Positions 34,528 to 47,147 of a DNA stretch of 64,000 nt are shown in pieces (positions within the stretch are counted from its first letter, which is position 1; the number at the start of each line of letters is the position of its first letter). Under the pieces are notes generated by a model. That model saw only the letters and a list, made by a program, of their open reading frames with translations. It was not told where the DNA came from and ran no database searches. Source of the stretch: Planoprotostelium fungivorum (lineage: Eukaryota > Evosea > Variosea > Cavosteliida > Cavosteliaceae). Location: the NCBI GenBank assembly GCA_003024175.1, contig MDYQ01000127.1, positions 17,156-81,155 of the forward strand, given 5' to 3'. The position numbers and the translations under genes are program-made.

Positions 34528-37500
34528 TTAGGATGCGAGATCATCGGAAGGCTTGGGGAGGTTGTTGTTCATGCAGCTCCTGGCCACCGAGTCGAAGAGC
34601 CTCTCGATCTCTGGAGCACAGCGAGTGAAGGAGTGACTCCAAAAGTTGAACCTCTGATTCTTGATCAACTCGATGAAGGTGATGAGCAGTCCCCAGGGGT
34701 GGGGTCGGTTGACAATGATCCTCTCTAGGAGGACACGGGTGATCTGCTCCTGCACTGCCTCCGACTGCGCCTCCTGGAACAAGAACAAGAGGATGCAGCT
34801 GAAGTAGTGGGTGTCGCTGTTGGGGTATCGCAGTTGGTTGGCGATGGCGTTGAGGAACAAGTACCTTCCCTCTGTGTCCAGCTCCACGGCCAGCTGTTGG
34901 AAGATATCCGTAGCATTCGGTGCGATCCTGAACGATCCTATATATCGTCAGAAGTGTACACCAGATACAAGAGTGTAGATATCGATTGAGTGGAGAGTGT
35001 AGATATCGATTGAGTGGAGAGTGTAGATATCGATTGAGTGGAGAGTGTAGATGGGAGAATGAATGATCGAGTAGAGATACACACCCATAGATTGGACTCT
35101 AGCCACAGCCATGGTACCAACAAAGAGTACGAGGGAGTTGATGAGTGGCACGTTGTACCTCGTTCCATTGACAACAGCTCCACCGGGCAAGAGGAGACGA
35201 TTCCTGAGCTCTGGAAGGAAGCTGAGGGGCTGTCTCGTCCTCAGATAATTCTCCAGATCCTGCTTGAAGCCAGGTACAGCATTGAGAGCGTTGGCATAGT
35301 TGGACATGATTCTGGGAGGATGGTTGATCTCTGGAAGCAAGTCCACCTTCAAGTTGGGTGTGAAGGGATCGGGCAGTCTCATGTTCCTGGGGAAGGCAGA
35401 GAGGATGAGATTGCGCATCTGAATGCATGAGGCAGGGATGACATCACAGAAGGAGAAGTGGAAGTTGCACAGGAACTCTGGGAAGTCGTGAAGGAGGATG
35501 AGGAGGACTCTCAGGGTGCCACGGTACAGCAGTCGGATGGGCTCGTTCAATTCAGCATTGCGGAGGAAGGGCTCTAAGAACTTGAGGAGCTCTACGATCA
35601 ACCTCTGGAAGTAGGGCCACATCTACAACGGTCAGAGGAGAGAGAGCGGATTCGATTCACCTTCTGGGACTTGGTGTGGAGGAGCTTGGGCATGAAGATG
35701 CGATCGGAGACGAGCTGGAGCCATGCGAATGCGAAACCGGGGATCTTGAGGGGTGAAGTGACGATGAGGGCGTTGCTGAAGGCCGTCAAGAACTGAAGCA
35801 TCGTGTTCTCGTTGATGGTGGGATCGTGGAGGCTCAGCTCCGTGATGAGGTTGCTGAAGATGCGGTAGTAGGGTCTCTGGTCGAACTTGGCCGCTCCCTT
35901 GCTGTCGTGATCTCTCGCCAACGTCTTGATGGCAATGTTGAGGATCTTCACGAGGATGCCCGTCTTGATGTTGTTGTTCTCTGCAAACTTGACGAGGAGG
36001 ACAGCCAACTTGGTGAAGGCATCGAGGGCTCCGTAGGAGAGGGTCTTGCCGTTGGTACCTTCCACGGGGACACAGCTGTCGATGGTTACCTCCAGGCAGA
36101 TGCGGTAGAACCGAATCGAAGACTCTTCTTCCTTGAGGATGTTCTGGAACACGGGCTGAGTCAAGTAACCCAGGAGGGCCTTGTCATTGTGACTCGGCTG
36201 GAGGTAGTAGTTGACCCAGTCGGACAGCATGCCGAGGATCTGTGGAGGTCAGCTCTCCTCTCTCTCAATCGATCTCACCTGCTCTCTCGATCCTGCGGGG
36301 TCGTTCGTCTGTTCTGCAGATCTCAAGTGGAGTGGTCCTGCGGTCACAGCGGCTACTCTGGGGTCCTTCACCTGTGGAGAGTGAGTGATCCGTTGTCGTG
36401 GAGAGTGAGTGATCCGTTGTCGTGGAGAGTGAGTGATGTCCAAGTGGAGGTGTCTCACCTGAGGTCCCACTGTGATGCTCTTGGCCTCTTCGAGCATCTT
36501 GAGGATCTCTTCTTGGTTCTTGGCGGTGGAAGCCCTGACCAGCTTGCTGATGAGGTCCACAGTCTCTCTCATCTGCTGAGCGCTGAGGTACCTTCCCTCG
36601 ATGGTGCACTTTCGAATGAGGAAGAGTGCAAAGTCAAGGGCATTCTTGTTCCTCTGGTTCTCGATCAACTTGGCCAAGTGGAGGTCGAACTGGTCCATGG
36701 CCACCAGCTGAAGCTGGATGAGAGAGGGGACCACCTTTCGGTTCAACTTGCGATCTTCCTCCGAGTACATGAGCCAGCTGGTGATCTCCTTGGGTAACTT
36801 GGAGTACACCTGTCTCTGTCACTCTCCTTCTCTCTGTCATTCTCACCTCTGAGATGGACTCTAGAATGGAGAAGAGGATCTCGGTGTGGAGGGAAGACTC
36901 GTTGTCGAACAGCTTGTCGAATATCTTCCTGGCGAAGGACATGGCCACCTCCACCTTGGACGAAGATTGGTTGATCAGGAAGGGAATGCTTCGCAGAATG
37001 GATGCCATCTCAGGTTCATTGGCAATGGAAGCCAAGCTCGTGTTGGGGTTGCGCGATACTATGTTTTCCAACTCGTTCAGTATGGCCTATCTCATCATCA
37101 GTTCACATTCGAGATGAAAGAGATGATATGCCAACTCACGTTGAATTTCTCTACGGCTTGAGAGATGCTGAGCTCTTGTCCTTGCATTCCCGGTTGGTCC
37201 ATGGATCTCCTTCCTCCCTCCTGGTCCTTCTCATCGAACCCAGAGAAGGTGGAATTGGATTGAATGTGGGGGATTCTCGAGAAATCTTCATACACGTGCA
37301 GCTGGTGAGGGGCCAGTCCACCCAACTTGGGCTTGAGGATGTCGGGTAGGTTGGCTGGGTACCTCTTACCGCTGAAGGAGAAGAAGGTCTGGTCGAAAAA
37401 GTGGCTGTTCGTGTGGCTCTCCCTGTGTCTCTTTCTCAACTGTATGGCACCAGCGAGCTGCTCGTCCACTTCCCTCACGGCACGTTCCGTTGCTGCCTTC

Positions 37501-40500
37501 TCGATGAGGGCACAGGCCAGGTCCAAGTTGTCACTGGCAATGAGTTGAACGGCGGACTCGATCATACCGTGGAACTGCTCTGAAGTGTTGCTCTGCAGCA
37601 GGTTTCTCAAGTGAACGCTCATGCTGATGCGAAGGGGCTCCTTGCAAGTGACAAGGGCCAGGCTGCCCGCCAAGTTCTGCACCATCGAATGAGTTGCCTT
37701 TCTCATCTTCTGTTCGTCTCCCTCTGTAGCGAAATCCTTGTGAACCAACTCTCTCGTGGTGATGGAAGCGATGGTGACGGAGCGATCTACAACGGGAGTG
37801 ATGATCTCACGGATCGCACGATCGATGGCCAGGGGCACAACCGTCTTGAGGGAAGGCTGCTGGGTGAAGAGGGGGATGGCTGCGGAGACGTGGATGTAAG
37901 AAGAGAGCTGACCGATCCATTGTCCAGACGTCTCGTCGGGGTTGAAGATGCTGTGGAGGTTGTTTGCAGCGTTTGTGACGGCACTTCCAGAGAGCAGCAT
38001 GGTTCCTCCCATTGGGCCGGAGGTGTTGAGGCCGGGGGGCATGGAGGGTCCACCTGCTGACGTTAACACTCGATCCTCCGGTAGGGTCGCTCACCTGTCG
38101 CATTGGATTGTGCATTCTGAGCGGGGTTGGCAGAGGGAGCAGTGGGAGCTGGACTGAAGTCACAGTTGTTGGGCCCGGTGTACTGCTTGACGTCCTTCAT
38201 GTGATCGGACGGCTTCACCTCTGCAGGGTCCATCAGCATTTCGGAATACGTATAGAGAACAACTCACCGTTGATGTCGACCCTCATGGTATCACGGTACA
38301 GAACCTCGATCTCAAACTTGAGATTGATCCTCAGGTTGGGTAGAGTGTAGATCTCTCTCAGTAATCTCAAGATGGCCATGACCCAAGGATTGGGTGGTTT
38401 GAATACCTTGGACGTTGCGCAACTTTCCATGACCTGCAGGACGCTCAACGATTGTCCCCTGTTGGGGTCATCTCACCTTGCAGACGAAGGGAATCACAGC
38501 GATAAGAGAGCCGTTCTCGTAGGCCTCGAAGAGGAGTTCCTTCAGGCCCAGGTCCTTCTGTAGGAGAGGCTTGTTCTTGCTCAGAGTCATCAATCCCATC
38601 CACGAGCCCAAGTTCTTCAGGAGGGAACGCTCGGGTATGGAGGTGATGATCTTGTCGGATTTGAGGAGAACTTTGATGCTTCTCAGGGTATAAGCCTGCA
38701 GATACCTATGTTCGGTCAGTCTGATTCGTGTGGATTGGGATGAGCTCACTGGTACAATTCGGACGATTTGAGCTTGTCCAGGAAAGCAATGTATAATTGG
38801 TGGTAATTGTGTTCGATGCAAACTCTCTTCAAAACGAGATACCAAGCGACGTATTGCAAGACGTCCTGAGAGCCCAAGAGATCTCTCATCTCCACGGATT
38901 TGACGTCCAAGTTGGAGGAAGAAACGTTGTTGAAGATGAAATGGATCTTGTCTGAGATGGAATCTGGTATTTCGGGGGTATCACTCAGTCCATCCACTAA
39001 GATCGCCGACGGCAGAGAAGAGTCTGCCACCGCTCTCGGTGGGCCACTCGGCCTCACCGGCTCAGGTGCTTTGACCACCACGGCTGATTCGAGGTCAATC
39101 TTCACATCATCACATTCTGTGAAGAACTCACGTGTGGGGGCAGGGGGCTCTTGTACCACTGGAGGGGGAGTCGTTGAGGGAGGAGTGGTGGGCATACCTG
39201 GAGTCTCTTGACGACCGGCCGCATTGCCTTGGTTGAGTCTGGCCTCGACGAATTCGACGACGTCGCGGTGAGAAGTGTGGAGGTGGGGGATGTCCAAGAT
39301 GTGCTTGCAGAACTGAGGCCATTCATAGATGCGACTCCTGAACTGCTGGAGGGCGAGGAGACCGAAGGCAAACATCTTCGTTCCGGGAGGGTTCTTCAGG
39401 GCGTTCAAAATGTAACGAAGGGCCAGACCGAGGGCCCAGTAGGATACGAGCTGGTGTTGGATGAGCTGTCCAAAGAGAATGGCAGTGATCTGGAGCTCCT
39501 TGTCCGGATACTTGGGGAGGAACTGATGCTCGTCCAGGAGATTGTGGATCATGCACTGGCAGATGTCCTTCTCCTTCTGAGTCGAAGAGTTCTTGTACCT
39601 CTCGAGAAGACTGACTAGCTCGGTGACTGACATATTGTTATTGAACAACCTCCAGAAGAGATCGTTCGCCTCCTTGTCGACCTCGGGGGGAAAGTTTCTC
39701 GGCTCGGGTGCGGCGACTGACCTTCCTGCACTGTTGATCGTGTTGGCGGCCTGGGAGTCACCCTCTTGGGGTGGACGATCACTGAGGGAGGCAGCTGACA
39801 GACCTGTTGTGATGGCAGACTCGTCGATTATGACGTTGCTGGTCGATGTGCCGGCCCCACTGCTGGGGGGTGCCGTGATGAGCTGCTGGAATCGGGGACT
39901 GAGCTGCTTCAACTCCTCTTGGCTTTCGTTCGAAAGGTGGTTGAGATTCGTCTGGAGGCAGTTGTACAGGGTGATCAAGCTCTCGAAGAGCTTGGGGGCA
40001 GTCTCTCCCTTGGCTAAGACGTTCAACTTCTCCGTGGCGTGTTTGATGCAAGCTTGGCCGAATGTCGGACCGCAGGTTTGAAGTCGATCCAGAATCCACT
40101 TTCCAAAGTCGAGGTACTCTCTGCGGAATGCGAGGGAGGCCAACTCGATGGAGAAGGCGTAAGGCTGAGATTGGAGGATCTGGGGCAGGTCTCTCACGTC
40201 CTGCGAGGCGATCTCTAAGATGCGTGGCAGGGAGGAGGGGTCCTTGTTGTACAGCTCCACCATTCCGTGGATGAGCATCTGCGGTCTCTTCTCCCAGATC
40301 GTCCTGACGATAAAGTTGGAGCTGGAGCTGGACTGTAGCAATGGAGGGAGAACAACGGAAGTGATGTCCTTGTGTAATTGTCCCCAAGCCACATCCTGTT
40401 ATCTGTCAGAGTCGATACACGGAAGAAAAACACACCGATTGACTGACGGCCAGAGCTAATACCTCCGGACAGTGCTTGATGGGGTAATTGAATATGCTTC

Positions 40501-41925
40501 TAACCGTGTTACTGTTCTCTCTTTCTCCCAGACGCAGCAGCGCTTCGACGAGGGAGAGTGACTGCCAAGCCTGATTGAGGGTAGTTCCCTTGCTGGCCTG
40601 GTTCAAACCCTCCGTATTCACTTTCTTTGAGGATTGTGTGAAGTTGAAGACGTCAGGTGGAGCAGAGACGGCACATTTGAGGAAGGTCAGCTGGCCCAAA
40701 CTGTTGTTCCACGGTTCGAATAGATATTCAATGGGGAAGGGTTCCTGAGAGGATCAATCGATAGGAGAGGATTCATTCTCACCTGTGTGGCCCTTCTGTA
40801 TGCGGACATGATGAGAGCTAAACCCTTCGAGTCGTGTAAGATGAAACCTGGGTGGTCCAGCTTCTTGATGACCTCCGTCCAGTTGAGGTTGGCGTGGAGT
40901 TCCTTCATGAGGTCCACAAAGTTGGAAACGTTCCAAGCCTTGACCGAGCCTTGTCCTTCGACTCTCTCTTCTGTCTCTCTCGACATAGCGATAGTCATGA
41001 GGTTCGAGCTAATCTCGGGGCCGGATGGATTGACATGCCACCTGGCCATCATTCCCAGTAGAACAGCAACATCTTGCTCTTTCAGGTTGGGGAATTGCTG
41101 GAGGAACTCTCGGAAGCGGTCCATGTTGTCCGACGAGGCTGGTCCCATCTCAGAGAGGATTCCTGCCACTTCGATGGACTTGCTCAGGTCGGTTGCGTTC
41201 TCTTCTCTGGTCAAAGTCAGATCGTGTCAGCTCATCGGTAAAAGACTCACGTGTGTGAAGCCATGGTATCTCTATCGAGTAGAGGTGCGATGTGCAGGGG
41301 GATCTGTTCGAGTCTCGAGGCTTGCTTGACAAAAGATTCTGTCTGCTGAGCGAGCAGAGGGTTGGTGCGTAGGGTAAGGAGGAGGTTGTATAAGGTGTTC
41401 TCTGGCAAGGATTTGACCACAGAATCAGGTAGATCGGCTAGCCTCTTGTTGAGGTAACGGATGCCTTCTTCTCGGAATGCGGGGATGAGAGAATGAGCGA
41501 GGGAGATACCTACGAGGATCTCCTGTGCGGGGGGTAGCTTGAGTAGCTTAGAGAAATTGAGTATAAAGTCCTCTGAGGGGGTGATGCCGTCGAAGGCCTG
41601 GGAGAGTAAACTGACTGAGTTGTGTTCTTTTTGTATCTGTCCAATCTCTTGGCACAGTAACTGTATGCGGAGTTGATCTTTTTGGCCTTTCTGATCTTTT
41701 AAATCAATATTACTAATCAGAGATCTTAAAAGGCACAAATAAGCATCGTGTCCGTACTGGTCAACAAGCTGAAAGATCTTTAGTACGAATAAAAGGAAAT
41801 TAAACTCTAGATTCGATATGAGTCACCTGGTGAATCTCAGTCGTACTTGACTTGAAATTCTTTCGGTTTAGGTTCGTTAGAAGGAAACGTATCTGCGAGC
41901 CAACCAATAGACTAAAATTTGTCAT
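34528..41925 (-). CDS. CNOT1: CCR4-NOT complex scaffold subunit 1
   Basis: The start is [20 protein letters not shown] at 41925, matching the human N-terminal block [20 protein letters not shown]. All regions are present in order. The N-terminal HEAT part includes [16 protein letters not shown]. The tristetraprolin-binding MIF4G includes [20 protein letters not shown] and [20 protein letters not shown]. The CAF1-binding MIF4G includes [23 protein letters not shown]3819, the CNOT9-binding domain, includes [20 protein letters not shown]. The C-terminal NOT1 superhelix includes [38 protein letters not shown] and [20 protein letters not shown]. The protein organises mRNA deadenylation and translational repression. 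Two introns carry 24-bp tandem repeats. Confidence 0.97.
34973..35052. repeat. 24-bp tandem repeat, three copies plus a partial, in a CNOT1 intron
   Basis: The unit GTGTAGATATCGATTGAGTG plus GAGA occurs at 34973-34996, 34997-35020 and 35021-35044, with a partial fourth copy. It lies wholly within the intron whose donor is near 35083 and whose acceptor is near 34941. Confidence 0.92.
36374..36438. repeat. 24-bp tandem repeat abutting a CNOT1 splice acceptor
   Basis: The units are 36374-36397 and 36398-36421, plus a partial at 36422-36438 (GTGGAGAGTGAGTGATCCGT plus TGTC). On the coding strand each unit ends CTCACTCTCCAC. In the copy next to the exon this becomes CTCTCCACAG, the real acceptor. 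Without the two extra units the intron would be about 40 nt, the usual size here. Confidence 0.88.
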
Positions 41926-42048
41926 GAAGACAAGAACGGTCCTGATTTATCACCCTCCAATCGCCTGTTAAGGTTCAGAGACCGCTAATCTCGTTATAGA
42001 AGACGGCTATATACATATGAGGTATTAGAAGCTTGAAGTTATAACCCC

Positions 42049-42108
42049 CAGATCACGAACAATACAAATGTGATCTGAAACCTCTCCTCCCCTCACATGG
42101 GGAGAGGG
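42049..42108. other. Two adjacent hairpin-forming inverted repeats upstream of CNOT1
   Basis: CAGATCAC (42049-42056) pairs with GTGATCTG (42070-42077). A few bases on, CTCCCC pairs with GGGGAG across a TCACAT loop (about 42088-42105). They lie in the 450-bp region between CNOT1 and INTS6, where no coding exon is certain. They could be 5' UTR or promoter structure, or part of a small RNA. I cannot tell which. Confidence 0.4.
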
Positions 42109-42375
42109 TATAAAGAACAAGAGATGAAAGAAGAGACCAACCTTGATGTAGGGGGTGCTCTCGTGCTTGATCTGTGAGTCCAAATTTTCTTCTGTTTCAA
42201 ACCATTGGAGGGAACCCGTGGACACGTCATTTCTATGCGTAATCTAAAAATTCTGCACAAAGACTGCCCGGGCCGCCAAAATGAAACAGAGAAATGGCTT
42301 CCCCTCTTTGGGACAACCCAGATGAACTCTATTCGACTGCCTTTATGTACAAATCATTATTAGGGACCCTATCTT

Positions 42376-45300
42376 TCACTGTTGTGTCTGTAACAGAGAG
42401 GACTACGGCTGGTCAGATCGGATGATTGGAAGATGGTCTCACGATGTATGCCTCCAACTGGGAGACCAACTCTGATTTTTTGTATTGTCTGGCACAGGTG
42501 ATGATCTCAAAGGTGATGTTCTTCTTCACGTTGGCATCTCCGTGCAACGTTTTCAGTGCTGCAAAGATCTCTTCATAATCTGCTCTCCATCAGCCAATGA
42601 AGAGAGGAGGAAGACTCACTCTTTGAAAACTTGTTCGTCCTGATCATCGTCTTGATCTCCTGCACGAGAGTCAGATTACACTATTCCATCATCTCGTTAG
42701 ACTGGTCGAAACATTCTTTCACACTCACGTTCTTGGTGCGGATGTTGGCGTTGACTTTGTCCGTGGATATAAGGCCCGAATTCTTGCGTGGAGGTTGTAT
42801 GGCGCTATTGGCCTCCGGTGTGGGACTTGGATGGTTGTTTGTGGGCACCACAGGTAGAGGTGGTAGCTTCGATGTCGTCGGTGATGGTGGTGTCTGGTGA
42901 ATAGTGAGGGTTGTGTGGAGGAAATGAGAAACAGAGGGTACCTGTCCTGCAGTGGGAGAGGAAGGCATGGAGGGAGGAGCGGAGGAGGGAGGAGTGGAGG
43001 GGGCAGTGGGTGGAGGGTTCGATTGAGGGATGATGGGGATGTTGAGTGTCTGCTGGACTACCTGCCCGATCTGTTGTACGGTCTTCTGTGGTGTGCCTAT
43101 GTTCGGAGCCTGGACGATCTTCCTGATCTTGTTCTTCGCCCTATCAAATCGTCAGGGAAGGGATGATGAGATGGACTCCACATCTGAGGTGAATTCGGAT
43201 TGCCAGGTCGGAGGGACCTCTTCTTCCCCGTGACTTGTCCCTTTTCTTTGTTGTTGGCTCCTTCCTCTTCGTCTGCTTCATCTACAATATTACCCAGCGA
43301 CAGGTTGTTCGCAGTCGATCTCTGTGAGGAATGAACGAGAGTGTGGATCTATGAACTTCACCTTCTCAGAGCGAAAGTTGAAGGGATTACCAAAGAGGAT
43401 GGCTTTCTTCTCTTCGTTGACGAAGACCTCTCGCAACCGAGCGGCATTCATCGCCTCAGCATAATTACCCATCTCTGCAATGGGAACCATGTGTTTCAGC
43501 ACTGCTCATTTAGTCATTTCTTGTGATACGATGGGACGATGGAATGGATGTGGAGAGGATAGAGAGATCGTTGTGAGACTGACCCTCTGACGGACGATTT
43601 GGCTTAGACAATTGCTGTCTCATTCTGGATGTCTGTTCCAGCAATTCGTTTCTCGGGATGTCGAACACGTTCCTGTGGGTGGAAGGAGCAACCATTACAT
43701 TGTACGTGGAATATGGCTCGTTGTAATCCGTCTCTTCTGTCGTCTCACTGCCTCCGTTTCAGTTACTATTTCTCCTTTCACCTCACCCCTTGGGGAGAGA
43801 GTCCGAATAGATGTCTGCGTTAGACCTGATCCCTCATCAGTCATCTTCATGATATGTGTACACTTGTGTGAATGACTCACCCTTTATCCAATAGCTTGTG
43901 AAAGTTGTGATTCTTTGTCGATGTCGGTGCACTGGCTGCTGCTCTAGCTTCCTTGGGTATGACCTACCTCCAGTGAGTTCTCCCTCGTTGAATGCTCCTC
44001 ACCTGAACATTGACACCGCTCTGTGTGCTCTCTTTGGCCTGTCTGATGGCCTTCATGATTTTATCACTCTCCACCTGACTGTTGACCTTCATCTTCTTGA
44101 AGTGCGTCATCAGTGCAGGTCCGTGAATGTATTCGTACTGAGGTGGAAACAAGTGAGGAATCCCGTACAACTTCATTGCTGGATCGTTCAGCTTACATGA
44201 GGTGGTGTGATGACTCACCCGTTTTGAGATAAGGATAATAGTAACTGGGTATGGACTGGACGTAACGATCAAAGTCGCTCTTCCACTTGGGTGAAGGCTG
44301 CTTCTGTGCAAACTGATTCAATTCCTCCAAGAGAGGAAAGAGACGATGGTAAGCGTAAGGTAACACGTGGAGATTGATCGCCGTCTTCGTTGAATTGGCC
44401 TTGATGAAACCAAAGGGCTCGGGGGGACGATTAGGCATCTGGATACCGGACATGAACACTTGCCAGGCCTTATTCGGTCTGAACTGACACATGTAGGTCG
44501 TGAGGGCTGACATCTCGATCTCGTATTTGTCAAAGGGGAAACCTTCGATGAGGTGAGGCTCCACGTCGATGGGGTTGTATCGGATGGTGGGGTGAGCCTG
44601 TCGCGGGGGGATGTTGACGGGGTTCGGTAGCATCGGATCGAACGGAAAACTCTCTGGAAGTGGCCACCAGTGCTGGACTTCACCGGCCTTGTTGGCGCTG
44701 GGGCGAACGTATACCATCTTGTGCTTCGCCTCGTTGGGGGGATTGTTTGCAGCCCCGGGAGGAGAGGGGGAGATGTTATCCAAGTTGATGATGACTCCGT
44801 GGTGCTCGCATCGTCTGGCGATGACATCCATCGCGGCAAGAAGCATCTTGTACGTCGTTACGATCTGGCAGTTACCTCCCGTGACCTGCAGTACATGGTC
44901 GGAGGGTGTGACGATGATGAATGCATCGCATCTCAGAGAAGGGAATGCTCACCTCACTCATGGCGCTGTACAGAGTGTTCGTGCTGATGATGGGAGCGTT
45001 TGATCCGGGGGCTATGGCCTGTGGACCTCCGGTCTGCATGGGTATCGCCTTGCTCACTCCGTTCATCTGCACTTCTTTCACTCTCCATCGAAATCACATG
45101 TGAGATGACACATCTCAAATATTTTCTGTGATGCGAAGGTGTCGTTACGATGTGCTCATGAAATATAAAAAGATATGAATGGTAGTATGAATGATGTCGT
45201 GACATTGTAGATACCTGCAAGATGACGGTGAAGAGACGTTGATCCCATCGAAAGGGCTCATAAGTTAATTCGCTTCCTGGGTAAGGTGTGGTGGGGATGG

Positions 45301-45914
45301 TTAACTGTCGTCGTTCGATCTCTTCAATCACAGAGATAATTGGACTTACCTGATCAGTGACACCGGTATGCGATGTGAGGCTGCCTCCATCGGTGAGGAC
45401 GATGATGTTGGCTGGCTCCATCATCCAAGGCTGTCTCCCCTGCATTGTTTAATCCAAGCTTCTCTTTCATTTCGACTCGGCTTTGGATGTGATGATGCCT
45501 TGGAGAAGTGATGAGCTCTCACCGAAGTGTAGTTATCCAAGTTACAATTGAGACGGATGACGTTGATGTGCTCGAAGGCCTTCTTCAGGCAAGAACCGAT
45601 GGAGGTGAGATCCTTCGCTTGTAAAGCTTTCAATTCGGAGAGAAAAACGGCTGAGGTGTTGTTGCTCTTGATATCGTTCCACGAACACTGCGAGAGGGTG
45701 AGCCTGGCTGGCCGTGTGATCATGATATCACCTTGTAAGCGGATAGACCTTCCTCACAGGTGATGAGAAAGTATCTGTCGTTGTGGGATACTCTGACGCG
45801 ACTCTTAACGAAGTGTTCTACGGCCGCTTTAGCAAGCTCCAGCATGCTCATTCCAGCATGACTGGTACGTTGATTCATAGATGCACTCGTATCTACGATG
45901 AATACGAGAAGCAT
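42376..45914 (-). CDS. INTS6: Integrator complex subunit 6
   Basis: This is a multi-exon gene. The start, MLLVFIVDTSASMNQRTSHA, is the VWA domain with the MIDAS DxSxS motif, matching human INTS6 (FLIDTSASMNQR). The next exons carry IIVLTDGGSLTSHTGVTDQ and PGSELTYEPFRWDQRLF. The middle contains HKMVYVRPSANKAGEVQHWW and PLPESFPFDPMLPNPVNIPP. Later blocks are NVFDIPRNELLEQTSRMRQQ and MVPIAEMGNYAEAMN. A low-complexity Pro/Thr linker follows. The C-terminal domain (YEEIFAALKTLHGDANVKKN, YKKSELVSQLEAYI) ends at 42376. INTS6 helps recruit PP2A to Integrator, which cleaves snRNA and attenuates transcription. The gene is head to head with REEP, with 136 bp between starts. Confidence 0.93.
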
Positions 45915-46050
45915 CTTGTTGATCGTTCAGTAGCAGCATGTTCGAGTCCTGATGATCAGATGTGCATTGTAGACGATGATCAATTATTTGAATTAGTTTT
46001 GGTCAGGACGGCTGTGATCATCAAACCCATTCTGCAGCGTAGCCGGCAAA

Positions 46051-46850
46051 ATGTTCGGTTATTTCTTGTCCAAGAACATCTGGTGAGTCTGTGTCACTTC
46101 TATTGTATTAACGTATTGCAGCATCATAATAGCCTACATGTTACCGGCGTATATCACGTGGAAATCACTCAAAAGAAGTCCACTGATGACCTTCAATCCA
46201 TACGCCCCAGGTGGCTCAGGTATGACTGCTGCAGAATTCCACAGAGAACTCGAGGCACAGAGGAGGTGAATTCGCTGGCAATGGTGAAGCTGATGATCAC
46301 GTTATAGACTCTTACATTATTGGATCGTCGTGGGGCTCTTTGCCATCGTAGAGTTTTATCTCGATGTTCTCATCTTCTCCGTTCCATTCTACTATGAACT
46401 CAAGATATTCTTCTTCTGTTATTTGAGCTATTACAAGGTATCTCCTCTCTCGAACGATCTCCATTTGACACGGACAGGGAGCTCAAGTCTTGTGGGACGA
46501 GATCATAGAACCCCATCTGGTTACGAACGAGGCACACATCGACACGAACATCAAGAAGGCGAGAGAGAAGGTCTTCTCGAAAGTGGTTCAGTTCAGCAAT
46601 TACGGTCTGGGTTTCACACAGAGGATGGTGCTGAACGGATGGCTCGAGGGACAAGTGAGCTCGAGCGAGTCATCTATCGACTCAACCATGGCAGCGTGCG
46701 AGTGTCGTTCGTGAGAGAAGTCAGATGGTGGCTGATGATGATGAATACCATGAGGATTATCTCAGTGGATCAGACTATTCAGAAGGTGAGGGTGGAGACG
46801 TTACAGGGTCTCACTCTGTTGCAGAAGATGAATCGACGCACGTGCAATAG
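46051..46850 (+). CDS. REEP/TB2/DP1/HVA22 family ER-shaping protein
   Basis: There are five or six exons. The start, MFGYFLSKNIC, runs into a hairpin membrane segment (IIIAYMLPAYITWKSLKRSP), as in human REEP1-4 LYPAYYSYKAVKSK. A linker (GMTAAEFHRELEAQRR) precedes the second hairpin and family core: LLHYWIVVGLFAIVEFYLDV, IFSVPFYYELKIFFFCYLSY, YKGAQVLWDEIIEPHL. The core matches SWFPFYYELK. An amphipathic region follows. The C-terminus is an acidic tail (ADDDEYHEDYLSGSDYSEGE). REEP proteins insert as wedges, curve ER tubules and, in the REEP1-4 group, contact microtubules. The linker between the two hairpins is longer than usual. The start fits the head-to-head spacing with INTS6. Confidence 0.88.
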
Positions 46851-47147
46851 AGGAAGATCGTGTCTTTCGAATGATGAGAGAGGATGTCACCTCAGTTGGA
46901 TTGGGTAGGCACTCCCAGAAGAACTCATCGCCTCATAAACTATTTGTACATTCACTCCTCTTCAACTGTGATCACGATGATGCACCATGTGTTCGCAATG
47001 ATGCACAACGTACTCAAACCTCAGAGAGGGTCTGACTCTGTGAGGGATAGATGAAGAGACAGGGTGACTATGTACCACAATGGAATGTCTATTCACAACA
47101 GATACCTCCATCCACTGTCTCAGATGTCCTTTCCTCCTCTCTACACT

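Noticed and set aside
35826-36797. Plus-strand open frame of 323 codons
   Set aside because: It lies wholly antisense to well-conserved CNOT1 exons and their short introns. It has low-complexity SDPLSWRV repeats from the intron minisatellite and no domain.
42025-42225. Minus-strand frame upstream of CNOT1
   Set aside because: It starts at GTG, is short and has no match. It might be a 5' UTR exon of CNOT1, but that cannot be shown.
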